A stretch of DNA of 64,000 nt, taken from Dioscorea cayenensis subsp. rotundata (taxonomy: Eukaryota; Streptophyta; Magnoliopsida; Dioscoreales; Dioscoreaceae). Below are positions 1 through 13,625 of the stretch, piece after piece (position 1 is the first letter of the stretch; each line of letters starts with the position of its first letter). The stretch lies in the NCBI RefSeq assembly GCF_009730915.1, contig NC_052489.1, forward strand, positions 26,467,916 to 26,531,915, given 5' to 3'. The notes beneath the pieces were generated by a model that was given only the letters and a program-made list of their open reading frames with translations, had not been told where the DNA came from and searched no databases. A program made the translations under genes and the position numbers.

Positions 1-203
1 GTAATTATTTAAATTTAATTAATATTTTACATCAGAATATCACTTGCATAATTGGTGTAATAAAACGCACTACATTTGACTCTATCAAAAGATAAATGTA
101 ATATAAAAAACAATTCTATTTTTAACAGCTTAATGAATAAAAAAGTGTTAATAATGGTTCACTAGTTTTAATTTTTATCTCATAAAACATTTTTAAAGGG
201 AAG

Positions 204-238
<35 letters not shown>

Positions 239-793
239 ATGACCAATAATTTAGGAATATTTCTAAATTTGACTATCAGATGATAATCTGACAGTTATGA
301 TCATCATATACAATACCAAAATATGTTCTACAGTGTCATTCAGCAATTAAAAAGTGTACATTATTTATATAACAAACAATCACTATATAATGATCTAACA
401 GTTATAATTAATATCGATAAAAAACAATAATTTAATGACATATTTAGACTATCATTTCCATATATATATATATATATATAAACATCGAATGAAAACCCAA
501 CTCTATTCCATCCCAAAGATCCAACCAAGCCCAAGATAAATGATAAATGATAAATCTCCTTTCCTCAAATTAGTAATTACAACTACCCATTTTAAATCAC
601 CAGTCCAATCAATTTGACCAAAATAAGAAACCCAGTCAAAGATAAACAAGTCCTCTCTCCAAAACAACCCAATAAAACTCCACCACGTTTCACAAATGTC
701 CTTCTCCTCGTGCAGTGCTCCTGCCCTTCTCTTCTCCCAATAAAACTTAAGCCCATTCACATTCTCCTTCCCATCATCTGTCCCTCACTCACC
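1..793. other. AT-rich upstream region of the GASA gene
   Basis: No gene is visible. The stretch is very AT-rich and carries two (TA)n microsatellites at about 208-235 and 461-480. The last 200 bases become pyrimidine-rich (CTCC/TTCTC tracts near 700-790), which suits a plant promoter and 5' UTR leading to the ATG at 794. I could not pick out a convincing TATA box. Confidence 0.5.
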
Positions 794-1162
794 ATGGCCA
801 AGCTTCTCTCATGCCTTCTCCTCCTCCTCCTCCTCCTCATCTCTGTTTCTCTTATTTCATGCCATGCAAGTTCCAAAACCATAACTTATTTTTCCTTCTT
901 TTCTAGCTTCATAACTTCAAATGCAGCAGCATCATATATATCACTAACATCATAACATCATATTTCCTTTCAGGTTGACCATGACATGAACCAAATGCTA
1001 GCCAAGCACACTCAAAAGGTTATCTTTTCTTTCTCTTTTGTTATTAATTGAACCCAAACTAACTGCATTGTTAAAACAGGGCAAGCACTATGGAGCTGGA
1101 AGCCTGAAGAGTTACCGTGAGTATTCTACCCAACCTTTTGGTTAATATGTTACCTTTTTATT

Positions 1163-1198
<36 letters not shown>

Positions 1199-1420
1199 TA
1201 AATGAAGGTGATGATGCTGTTTAATTGTGATGCTATAGAGTGTCCAAGAGAATGCACTCGGAGATGCTCAAGGACTCAGTATCACAAGCCATGCATGTTC
1301 TTTTGCCAGAAGTGTTGCAGGAAATGCCTTTGTGTGCCACCAGGTTACTATGGAAACAAACAGGTTTGTGGCTGTTATAACAACTGGAAGACCAAGCGAG
1401 GAGGTCCAAAGTGCCCTTAA
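794..1420 (+). CDS. GASA/snakin-type gibberellin-regulated cysteine-rich peptide
   Basis: Four exons: 794-865, 974-1018, 1080-1116 and 1239-1420, giving 111 residues. Residues 1-24 form a Leu-rich signal peptide (MAKLLSC followed by eight Leu), then a short linker, then a C-terminal GASA domain with all 12 cysteines, including CTRRC, KPCMFFCQKCC, CLCVPPG and the terminal GGPKCP. Members of this family are secreted, disulfide-bonded peptides linked to gibberellin response, cell growth and antimicrobial defence. The exon pattern (signal peptide / linker / short exon / cysteine domain) fits the family. Introns 2 and 3 have GT-AG ends. Intron 1 can be spliced in frame only with a GC donor at 866 (GCAAGT): the nearby GT at 870 would run into a stop in exon 2. 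The family call is secure; the member is not assigned. Confidence 0.93.
866..973 (+). other. Probable GC-AG intron in the GASA gene
   Basis: The intron starts GCAAGT right after the codon for residue 24 (His) and ends TTTCAG at 973. Taking the only nearby GT (870) as donor leaves one extra base, and exon 2 then reads A-GT-TGA, a stop. The GC donor keeps phase 0 and leads straight into VDHDMNQ. GCAAGT matches the usual GC-AG intron donor, although the exon side (AT) is weaker than the typical AG. Confidence 0.65.
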
Positions 1421-2379
1421 ATTAAAGGCTTGTTTAAAGTGCCCTTAAAGTGTTAGGACTTCAGTTGGATGTTAATGCTACCCTGGTCTTATTAAAGCTT
1501 TGAGAGTTTGGGTTTTGTTTTGGTCTCTTGGTCAAGCTTATGTTGTTAGTGGTTGCTCTGTTTTTCTAGTTTGTTTTTTGTGCACGTTTTTGAGATGGAA
1601 GATGTTTGTTGTGTGGGTTCAGTGGTTGGTTGGTTGTTTGGTTGGTTGTCTCTAAATCGGAGATTTATAGTTTATTAACTTTATTTCAATGAGATCACAT
1701 GCAAGTGCTGTTATTGGTCAAAGTTGTGTTAATTTCAATGGACAACTTGTTTAAAGCGCCCCATCTTATGGGAAGCTATTCATGAGACTGTTGGCAATTT
1801 TATTATCTCTCTCTAAAATTTATTTATTTATTTTTTTTAAATATAGTCTTCATAAATAAGGGTTAACTTTTACTCATCCATTCTTTTTTTTATTTGAAAC
1901 AAATTCATATTTTTTTTATCTTCATTTTCAAACATAAAAAAATATTTATTTTTTTTTCTTCTAAAATTACCTATGACATCTATTCAACTCTCTTTTTGAA
2001 TTAAATATAAAAAATATATAAAAATATAAATTATATTTTTTTAAAAAAAATAATTAATTTTTTTATAAATTTTAATAAAATAACTAAATTTTTTGATATA
2101 TAAGATTCGGTTAACCACAACAAATAAAAAAAAATAAAGAGAATATAAACATGGGAAAATTTTTCCTCTAGTGCTTGATCAAATAAAAAAAATAGATTTT
2201 CCTTTGGGTATAAAAAAAAAATCAATTTTATCATACATATATATGGCATAAAATCCTTAAAAAAGAAAAGTATATAAGAAAATTAAATTTTATACACAAG
2301 AAATTACCCTTCATGGATATAAATGACATATGCCCAAATATATTTATATATATAATCACAAGTATAAAAAAAAAACATG

Positions 2380-2580
2380 TACTATTTTTCACTATTTATT
2401 TATTTATTTTTGAGAAAGGCGACAAGCGCCGGAACCCAGAGACGAACACGTGGGCACCACTGAACCGTACCCTCACTTTGCGTGAGATGGGGATCAAACT
2501 CGAGAACCACACTCGACACTCGAGGCGAACACCCTACGCAAGAGATCCGATGCCAATAGACCAAATGGTCGTTGACTTCA
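2380..2580 (-). mobile_element. tRNA-derived SINE
   Basis: Read on the minus strand, the element begins near 2580 with a tRNA-like head (GGTCTATTGGCATCGG resembles an A box). It continues to a B-box-like GTTTGATCCCC near 2485-2510 and ends in a simple A-rich tail (AAATA repeats) at about 2393-2412. It is clearly more GC-rich than its surroundings. It is not a functional tRNA, because no cloverleaf closes. No flanking target duplication was established. Confidence 0.55.
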
Positions 2581-2845
2581 CTAATCTAATTGAACCAGTG
2601 ACCTATAAACTAATTATTAATTGACTAGATAATAGACAATGGAAGGAAGGACTACATATATATATAAAAAATTCCTTCACCACTTTGATAAACAGTTTCA
2701 TATATATAATATCAAATATATATATATAATTCATGTATAGTTAAAGAGCAATTGTGGACTTCCACTTTGAAGAAAGAAAGTCCTTCCATTATTGAACCCC
2801 TCCTCACCAGTCACCAGCTCTCCCAAAGTCATCACCCATTCTACT

Positions 2846-2852
2846 TATAAAA
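2846..2852 (+). promoter_or_regulatory. TATA box of the MIF gene
   Basis: TATAAAA lies about 130 bases before the ATG at 2984, in a locally less AT-rich stretch, which suits a plant core promoter with a 5' UTR of about 100 bases. Confidence 0.5.
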
Positions 2853-2983
2853 CACCCCCTTGACGTGAAGAAATGGTGCTCCTCCCTTAAGTTATTATTT
2901 TCTTCATATTCCTTAAGCTTTCACCATCTTCTCATGCCAACCTCCATTAATTATTATCATATCTCAAATTAAAATCCAAAACC

Positions 2984-3280
2984 ATGATGAAGTCCCAACA
3001 AGACCCCAAGAAGACCTCAAATGGCTCTGCAAATCCCAAAGACATGAAGAAGAAAACAAGGTTGGTGAGATACAAAGAGTGCAGGAAAAACCATGCTGCT
3101 GAAATAGGAGGCTATGCTGTGGATGGTTGCAGAGAGTTCATGGCTTCTGGTGAAGAAGGTACTAGTCAAGCTCTTTACTGTGCTGCTTGCACTTGTCACC
3201 GTAGTTTCCATAAGAGAGAGGTTGAAGATGAAGCTTTGTCTGAGTCTGACTATTCTTCACACTCTGGGACTTTAGCATGA
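2984..3280 (+). CDS. Mini zinc finger (MIF) protein, ZF-HD dimerisation domain
   Basis: Single-exon gene of 98 residues. A Lys-rich N-terminus (residues 1-27) is followed by a ZF-HD zinc finger at about residues 28-82. Family hallmarks are [10 protein letters not shown], the [12 protein letters not shown] segment, and the Cys/His cluster [15 protein letters not shown]. There is no homeodomain after the finger, so this is a stand-alone MIF rather than a full ZF-HD protein. MIFs bind ZF-HD homeodomain partners and block their DNA binding or nuclear entry, and they affect hormone responses and meristem or flower development. The ATG at 2984 is followed at once by a second ATG at 2987; either may start. 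The usual size of about 80-105 residues matches. Confidence 0.95.
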   Translation: MMKSQQDPKKTSNGSANPKDMKKKTRLVRYKECRKNHAAEIGGYAVDGCREFMASGEEGTSQALYCAACTCHRSFHKREVEDEALSESDYSSHSGTLA

Positions 3281-3607
3281 ATCAATAATGAATCTATCAA
3301 TCTATCAATCAATCAATCTTGTTGTGTTTTGTTTGTTTTCTGATTTTTTGATGTATGATGTGTTATGATGGTTTATTCTACCCTCCTCCCTCTGTGGTAC
3401 TTTTGTATTTATGTTTTCTTTTTAATTTAATTTTTTATTTTATATCTTTCATTAAAAGATAAAGCAGGGGTATGCTGCTACCATCACAATAGTTAAACAG
3501 TAAAAAATTAACTCCCATGCGGAATATTGAAAGTTTGATTTTTTTTTTTTATAATGTGTGATTGAGATATAAACAGAGTGTATGTTTTTTTTTTTATATC
3601 ATTTTTA

Positions 3608-3778
3608 AAAAAAAAAATCAAACTCAAAACAATTTATTTAAGTAACTCGAATAACTATTATTCCGGGGTTAACTCTATTAAAATTGTTTTATTTAAAAAT
3701 CAAACTCAAAACAATTTATTTAAGTAACTCGAATAACTATTATTCCGGGGTTAACTCTGTTAAAATTGTTTTATTTAA
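3608..3778. repeat. 82-bp tandem duplication
   Basis: Two adjacent copies of an AT-rich unit that includes ACTCGAATAACTATTATTCC. The same point occurs at 3618 and 3700, so the period is 82. The copies differ by very few bases, which suggests a recent duplication. Confidence 0.85.
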
Positions 3779-4530
3779 TTAAAAAATTAGTTCTGCACTC
3801 TCAAAACAGTGTTATTAAAAGTGACCATGTGTAATAGTCTAATAGTAATTATTGGTTAGTGCTTCACATCTCCATCAAACAGAGACTGTATAAAGTTTTA
3901 TTAGTAATTTTTCATGAATTTGTGATATCATATAACCTAATGAAAGAGATGTGTGTTTTTCAGTTTTTGAATTAGTTGTTGTACAAACTAACGTCACACT
4001 GAAAGGAATGGGTTGGAAGTAATTAATTGGAGACATGGAAGGATAGCAATGGGTGGGAAGTAGCACAAAAATAGATGAAGGTGTTGTGTGGTCATGGTAT
4101 TAAAAACAATTGGTCATGCATGGGAGGATCTCCGGCGTGTAGATGCGAGTGACCAATAAATTATCTTATCTTTTTATTAGGTTTATCTTGTGTTTGGTGC
4201 ATATTTACTTTGGCCAGATTGGGTGTGATTGTGAAAAAATAATGTTTAATTAGTATATGTGTGTATATATATCACACATTTACATTGTCTTTTGAAAATA
4301 TTTTAAAATATCGAAGCTTAAAGTTGAAATAAAGTTTTTTTATTACCTTGAATTTAAATTCTTCCGATAGCAATGTGATGGTAACAGGTTCCTAACTTGG
4401 GTTTAGACTTGTAACCTGAGCCCCATGTCCCTAGATGAGAGTGAATAATGTTCACTTCCCGACTTTGACTCCGTGGCTTATCTATTTTATTGAAGAAATA
4501 ATTAAATTTAAAAATCAAAAAATATTGCAT

Positions 4531-4571
4531 TGAGTTTGACTCCGTGGCTCAAACTCACGGAGTCAAACTCA
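4531..4571. repeat. Perfect 16-bp inverted repeat (hairpin)
   Basis: The arm TGAGTTTGACTCCGTG at 4531-4546 is followed by nine bases and then its exact reverse complement at 4556-4571. A third, direct copy of its core (TTTGACTCCGTGGCT) lies at about 4463. Confidence 0.85.
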
Positions 4572-6239
4572 ATTTGATAATGTTATATAAAAAAAGTGCT
4601 TATTAAAATGAAATGCATAGCAAGTGTTGAATAACCAAGAAATATATAATAAAAACTATGAAGACTTATTTTAATTTTAGAGGGAGATCATGTTCATAAG
4701 TTGTTGTTCATCTCAGATGAATTTTTTGAAATTAAAAAAAATGTAGACAAACCACAATTGATATTTTTGATTTTTGAGTTTTGAGGTAATAAAATACCAA
4801 TTTTTTTAATCATAAAAATGATACCATGAATGAGCTAAGCTAGACCTAGTTCATAGAAAGCCATTCTTAACAGGTTGTGTACAATTATATGAATATAGGC
4901 TTCATAAGGCCTTAATTTTATTTGTAGGTCAGCCATTACACGGTATTTTATTTTTTTTATTTTTTTATTTCCCATCATGCAAAGGAAAAGAAAAGTTTGT
5001 GAAAGTATATTTGCACTGGTGGAGAAAATGACGCGACTGAAATAATTCATTAAGATGGATACTGTTATTATGAGAAAAACATCAATGTTTATTAATTAAT
5101 GGATTTCAACGTCATGTGCTATGTTTTTTATTTTTTTTTTTCCTAATATATATATATATATAATATCCAAATTAGTCTTCTATGGCTTTTTTACTTAGAA
5201 ATGTGCCTTACTAATCTTTTTACTTTTGAAAATGACTCAATTTAGTCTCTCTACCATTAATCTCTTTCCATATAATTCCTCTACTTTTCAACATACAACC
5301 AAATAATTAGTCTATTTTAGAGTAGATTGGACTAAATAAAATTATTTTTAAGAATAGAAGAACTATATAGGAGCGATTTCCAAAGGGTAAAGAGACAAAA
5401 ATAGAGAAATAAATTCGGGTATTATAAAAAAAAAACATATATATATATATATTACTCATCAGAGTCCACATAAATAAACATAGCAAAATTACTGTAGATA
5501 TATAGACTTCCGAAAGTTAAAAATTAAAAAGGGGGGCAAGTTAAGGGATTCTCTCACAACCATAAGATATCTCGCACTGAGACGAGGTCGGTGAGGTGAC
5601 TTCTTCTCAAGACACTAACTAGTCCTCTTTTGTGTATTATCACCATAAGAGAATCTTTCTTTATATTTTCTAGGGATTGTCATACACTCATGTTTTTCAT
5701 AATTAGTCCACCACTAATGAATTATAGCTTGTTTCTCTCATGTTTGATATTATTTTAGTTGGTTATTTCCCTTTTTCACTTTGTACCTTTTTCTTTTTAA
5801 TGGGATGGTTTATACACATTTTTCAATATATATATATATATATATAACACTCAATAATTAAATAAAAGACGGAAAATATAAAGTATAATTCATTACATTC
5901 ATAAAATCTAGTAAAGATTTTTTACAACTCATGAACCAAATACCCTAAGTTTGAGAAAGTTGGAGGTTTAAGGTTACTTTTAATATAAACTCCGACTTCA
6001 AACTTTTTTAAAATACAAGCTGTTACAAAGATACGTGACAATACATCATAGTGATCAGGAAAAAAAAAAAAGTTAGGATAACGTCAAAGCAAAACAAAAA
6101 TATAATTATGAGTACAGTGAATAATTAAGAAAACAATGAATAATAGCAAAAAAAATACTTCTCTCTTTACTTCCAACAGATTCGAAATAGAAGTCTCTCA
6201 AAGGATCAAACGCTCTCTCAACTTTTTGAGAACTAGACT

Positions 6240-6535
6240 TGTAGATTTTATTGGCGATATGGCGCACACCATTGATCAGGAATAGTTCTCTTCTATTATT
6301 GTTGGGCAGGCCTGTGTCCCCAGATAGTTGACTTTGCCGGTCCAGCTTGTTATCGATTCCCTTTGTTTTTTGATTGTGTTTTTCTCTCTGTTCTGTTAGC
6401 TGTTTACCTCATCATTGGTGAGGATGTCAGCCTTTTTTTATTTTCTTATTGTTCGTTGTCTCTTCTTCATTGTATTTCTTTGTACTTTTCTTTTTTTTAG
6501 TAAATTTGTAGTTTATCCATTTTATTAAAAAAAAT
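6240..6535 (+). mobile_element. 3' end fragment of an L1-type LINE
   Basis: This is a T-rich 3' UTR-like stretch ending TTTGTAGTTTATCCATTTTATT followed by an A-rich tail. The same TTTGTAGTTTATCCA string ends the larger LINE at 35.1 kb on the other strand, so both look like one family. There is no coding remnant. The left border is uncertain. Confidence 0.45.
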
Positions 6536-6877
6536 AGTAAAAAGATAAAATCTTGTTTAAAATCATTATTAAAAAAAAACCAATGATACCCTGAAAATAA
6601 TCAGTTTACCGTCATCCATCAAATTAAGGTGAGGCTTAGTTTTGATCTCTTTATTTAAAATTATTTTTAAATTTTTATAATTGTTTTGATTTTTTTTTAA
6701 TTTCAAACTTGGTCTGAAATTTAGATTAGCATCTTTGACCAATGGTTCTTTGACCAGGTTAAGTGTAGCCAGCCCAATTGATTCCAATTCAGACTCGTTG
6801 GCAAACCTAATCCATAAACCCCCGCCAATTCAATTGGGATATCCGGATATCCTCCAAAACCCTCACCTTTGCTGCCA

Positions 6878-10270
<3,393 letters not shown>

Positions 10271-11701
10271 TATGAAGGCCCCGGAGTAGCTGGTAGTCTT
10301 CATCTGTTGTAGCTTATCCTTATGAACTCTTGTTAGATTCCTGTAAGCTTGAAGAATTGAAGCCAAGCATGAAGTTTCTATCCGAAGAGGTTGATGGTGA
10401 TGTGCTGCTGGTTCAAATACTCATCATCTCTGGTGTTGTTGATGTCATGTGTGGTCATTGTGTGTAACTTTGCCATTTGAGCAATCAATTCAGTTTTGTT
10501 CACTGTAAATGACTTTGAGGGGGTTCAAATTGACAAAGATTTGAGTTTTATCTGACATTGTGAGTGAACAATTATTATACAAGTTAAATGATGTCTAACA
10601 ATCAAGCACTGTAAAATCATCAGGTAAATCATCATCTCTTCCATAACAAATTTCTTTTGAGGATTGTTGTAGAGGAGAAGCAATTGAAGCTTAACCATTC
10701 ATAACATTTGCCATCTTATTATTCTTTGGTTTTCTTATATTTCATCCCTTGTCAAAAACTTTGCATGCCTTGTGTTTTATTGTTTATGTTTCTTCCTGTT
10801 ACATTTTGGAGCTTATTTTTGTTCTTTTTTTTACTTGTCAGTTTAGAATTTTTATGCAACATTAAATAATTTTTCAAATTTATCTTTTAATTTAATATAT
10901 TTGTATAATTTTTAATAAATCATAATCAATTAAGCATTATATCATATTATATACTCCATTTAATAAAGTTTAAATATGGGTAATTTTGAAAAGTAACAAA
11001 TATTTTTTATAAAATATAGGCAACTTTAAAATAACTTTTTTTTTTATCGTATGAATTAAGGAAATGTGAGAGTATATTTTTACTTTTTTAGTTGGTCCAA
11101 ATATTCAAGTCACAACACGCTTTACTGTTTATTTGAATTTTTGTTTCATATGGTGGATAAACAATGAATTATATATTTTTTATACTAATGATAATAATTA
11201 CCACTATTAAAAAAATGAAAATTAATAAACATAAAATATGAGGGGGTAAATGCAAACAAAATTCAGCAGCCCATGTGATGCGTCTTTATCTATTTGTAAT
11301 CTAAAGCCCGCCAAACGCGAAGCGGGAACCCTAAAAATTTCGAAAAAGAAAGTGAGACCAAATGCTACCCTTTTGGTTTTCAAATCTCAAATCTTTCTTC
11401 AACCCTGATAACTCGAATCCCTTCTCCAAATCCTTTTCTCTCTTTCATTACATTCCAATCCGCGAGTGCGAGATCGTCCAATTCGGTAAGCTTCTTTTTA
11501 ATTTATTTCATTTTTTTTTTTTGTGTTAATTTTGATTTTGGAGTTTGATGCTCTTCAAATCTCGCCCAAATTTCAATGTTTTGATTCGAATTTGTTTGTT
11601 TTTAGAGAAATTTTTCATCTTGGAGCTTGATGCGCTTCAAATGTCCCTCAATGCCCAATTTTTGATCTTCCGAGAACCCTAGAAATTCCAATCGTGGAGC
11701 T
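10271..11701. other. Cysteine synthase 3' flank and CDC45 promoter
   Basis: 10271 to about 10650 is the likely 3' UTR of the cysteine synthase gene. 10800-11250 is AT-rich with nothing recognisable. 11290-11701 is the CDC45 promoter and leader, with E2F sites and a telo-box. A possible 5'-UTR intron starts at GTAAGC (about 11486) and ends at a TTTTTAG near 11604. Confidence 0.5.
11307..11333 (+). promoter_or_regulatory. Paired E2F sites and telo-box upstream of CDC45
   Basis: CCCGCCAAA (11307-11315) is the exact reverse complement of the E2F consensus TTTGGCGGG. GCGGGAA (11322-11328) is a second E2F core, and AACCCTA (11327-11333) is a telo-box that overlaps it. Plant S-phase genes typically carry this combination. 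The cluster lies about 370 bases before the CDC45 ATG. Confidence 0.7.
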
Positions 11702-13468
11702 ATGGTGAGGGAGTGCGAAGTGGGGAAGTTCTATGCCAGAATGCGTGACGCCGTGTCGGCGGCGACTTCGTCCCCGCTGCTTATCTTCCCGTCGGCTTCC
11801 GATGCTGATTCGCTTTGCGCTCTCAAGATCATCACTCATGTTCTTTCATCCGATTCTATTCGCTACTCCGTCTATCCTGTCTCCTCGTTCCACCAGATCG
11901 CGGGCTCGAAATTCCTCTCGCCAGATCAGAGCGCCACCCTTCTTTTGATCAACTGGGGCTGTCACCGTGACATCCGGCGCCTTTTGGATCTTGTTTCTTC
12001 GGAGTCGCGGGTCTTTGTGGTCGATAGCCATCGCCCGATCCATCTTCACAACCTCAGTGAGCAGAATGATCGGGTTATTGTTCTTCATACTCCAGAGGAT
12101 GAGGACCAGCCTACTCTGGACCTTTCGGAAGACATTGATGTGCTGACCCTGGCTAATGCCTCTGATCTTAACAGTGATGATGAGCTTGATGACAGTCCTG
12201 ACAGTGATGAAGATAGTGAGAGTGAGGATGAGGGGGTATCCAGAAAAAGGCGAAGGGTCTCCGAGGAGTCAGAGTCTGATCCAGTTAAGCTCTTTCGGAA
12301 GCTTAAATCAAAGTATTATAAGATGGGCACATTTCATGGAAGGCCTTCTGGTTGTTTGATGTTTGAGCTGGCTCATTCGCTTAGGAAGAACACTAATGAG
12401 TTGCTATGGTTGGCTTGTGTTTCCCTGACGGATCAGTTTGTGCACGAGAGGATAACGGACCTGAGGTATGAAACTGCAGCTTTTGATCTCCAGCAGCAGA
12501 TAAACAGCTCAGGGAATTCGGGCTCAATCACATCTGTCACACTTAAGGATGGCACAAAAATTCAGACACCAGAAAGTTCTAGGATTGCATTTGAGGATGA
12601 ACCCCGGCTGATGCTTTTGAGGGAGTGGAATTTGTTTGACTCAATGCTCTGTTCTTCTTATATTGCTACAAAGTTGAAAACTTGGAGTGATAATGGCTTG
12701 AAGAAGTTAATGCTTCTTCTTGCGAGGATGGGTTTTCCTCTTGTTGAGTGCCAGAAGAAGTTTCAGTATATGAGCATGGAAGTGAAGCAGAGACTGAAGG
12801 GTGAGTTAATCAGGTTTTTACCTGAGTATGGGCTGACAGATCTCTATTACCGGAGCTTTTTGAGAATACATGGATATAGTTCAAAGGTTTCTGCTGCTGA
12901 TGTAGTCTATGGGGTCACTGCCTTGCTTGAATCTTTCATAGAATGTAAAGAGTCATCCTCTGCTGAACAATTTTGGCTTGCTTACTCAGCTTTATCGTTG
13001 AACAATCTCAATCAGCTTAAGAAAGGAATGCAGAATGCCATTGAGATTCAGAGAGCTATTCTTAGGCAAGGTAGCTTAGCGGTAACCAAAACTGGATTCA
13101 TTAGGAGTGGCAGAAAATTCCGTTGGGTGAAGCTTGAAGATCCAGTGGACACTAAGTGCTTAGGTTATCCTCAGGCTCTTACCAAGTTCTGTTTCTTTCT
13201 AATGGATGCATTAAAAGAGAGAGGTGCAAAAATGAAGCCTCTAATATGTGCTTGCATGGGTAAAGAAGTTGGCAAAGTTCTTGTTGTTGGTGTATGTGGT
13301 AAACCACGAGTTGGGGCCATCCAAGGTAACTCATTTGGCATTGCTTTTAGAGTTACTGCTGAGGAAATTGGTGCCGAGTATTTTCATGAATTGTTTGAGT
13401 CTTCTTGGATTGTTTTAGATACAGCTGATGTCAGTTCATTTATGATCAGATTAACTGAGAAGCTTTGA
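11702..13468 (+). CDS. CDC45, replicative helicase co-factor
   Basis: One uninterrupted frame of 588 residues, typical CDC45 length. CDC45 joins MCM2-7 and GINS to form the CMG helicase that unwinds DNA at replication forks, and it acts in the nucleus. The N-terminus has the DHH-phosphoesterase-like fold seen in the family (SDADSLCALK near residues 32-41, VVDSHRPIH near 107-115); in CDC45 this fold is not known to be catalytic. Residues of about 150-180 are a long acidic stretch (SDDELDD, DSDEDSESEDE) followed by a KRRR basic patch that may serve nuclear import. The C-terminal half contains the conserved LTDQFVHERI and KVLVVGVCGKPRVGA segments and ends MIRLTEKL. The first ATG in frame (11702) is taken as start. 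E2F sites upstream imply G1/S expression. Confidence 0.95.
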   Translation: MVRECEVGKFYARMRDAVSAATSSPLLIFPSASDADSLCALKIITHVLSSDSIRYSVYPVSSFHQIAGSKFLSPDQSATLLLINWGCHRDIRRLLDLVSSESRVFVVDSHRPIHLHNLSEQNDRVIVLHTPEDEDQPTLDLSEDIDVLTLANASDLNSDDELDDSPDSDEDSESEDEGVSRKRRRVSEESESDPVKLFRKLKSKYYKMGTFHGRPSGCLMFELAHSLRKNTNELLWLACVSLTDQFVHERITDLRYETAAFDLQQQINSSGNSGSITSVTLKDGTKIQTPESSRIAFEDEPRLMLLREWNLFDSMLCSSYIATKLKTWSDNGLKKLMLLLARMGFPLVECQKKFQYMSMEVKQRLKGELIRFLPEYGLTDLYYRSFLRIHGYSSKVSAADVVYGVTALLESFIECKESSSAEQFWLAYSALSLNNLNQLKKGMQNAIEIQRAILRQGSLAVTKTGFIRSGRKFRWVKLEDPVDTKCLGYPQALTKFCFFLMDALKERGAKMKPLICACMGKEVGKVLVVGVCGKPRVGAIQGNSFGIAFRVTAEEIGAEYFHELFESSWIVLDTADVSSFMIRLTEKL

Positions 13469-13499
13469 CACGCTTCAAATACTACTTGTAAGCAGTTCA

Positions 13500-13625
13500 T
13501 CAGTATTTGAAATTTGCTCACTTGCATAAGGAAACTGACTCCGTCAGTATTTGTAATTTGCTTACTTGCACGAGGAAACTGACTCCATTAGTGTTTGAAA
13601 TTCGCTCGCTTCAGGGGCTCATTCT
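13500..13625. repeat. Three-copy 44-bp tandem repeat after CDC45
   Basis: Copies start near 13500, 13544 and 13588 and share TCAGTATTTGNAATTTGCT-like starts and GAGGAAACTGACTCC-like ends. The third is shorter and more diverged. The array lies in the likely CDC45 3' UTR. Confidence 0.75.

Larger units (their letters stand above)
1421..2983. other. GASA 3' flank, SINE, and MIF promoter
   Basis: 1421-1800 is T/G-rich and probably holds the GASA 3' UTR and terminator region. 1800-2380 is extremely AT-rich with nothing recognisable. 2380-2580 is a probable SINE, listed separately. 2640-2983 is the upstream region of the mini zinc finger gene, with a TATAAAA box at 2846-2852. Confidence 0.5.
3281..6877. 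other. Intergenic repeat debris between MIF and cysteine synthase
   Basis: No gene is supported in these 3.6 kb. Visible structures are an 82-bp tandem duplication (about 3608-3778), a 16-bp-arm inverted repeat (4531-4571), (TA)n tracts near 5148-5162, 5435-5452 and 5827-5846, and a probable LINE 3' end (about 6240-6535). Short open frames here are AT-rich and resemble no protein. Confidence 0.5.

Noticed and set aside
2380-2580. tRNA gene
   Set aside because: A/B-box-like motifs occur, but no acceptor stem or cloverleaf forms; a SINE explains them better.
2313-2624. 103-residue frame near 2.4 kb
   Set aside because: It crosses the SINE; the apparent protein part is the element read in reverse.
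5550-5665. Imperfect inverted repeat around GATTCTCT / AGAGAATC
   Set aside because: The arms are short and mismatched; they are not distinguishable from chance in this AT-rich DNA.
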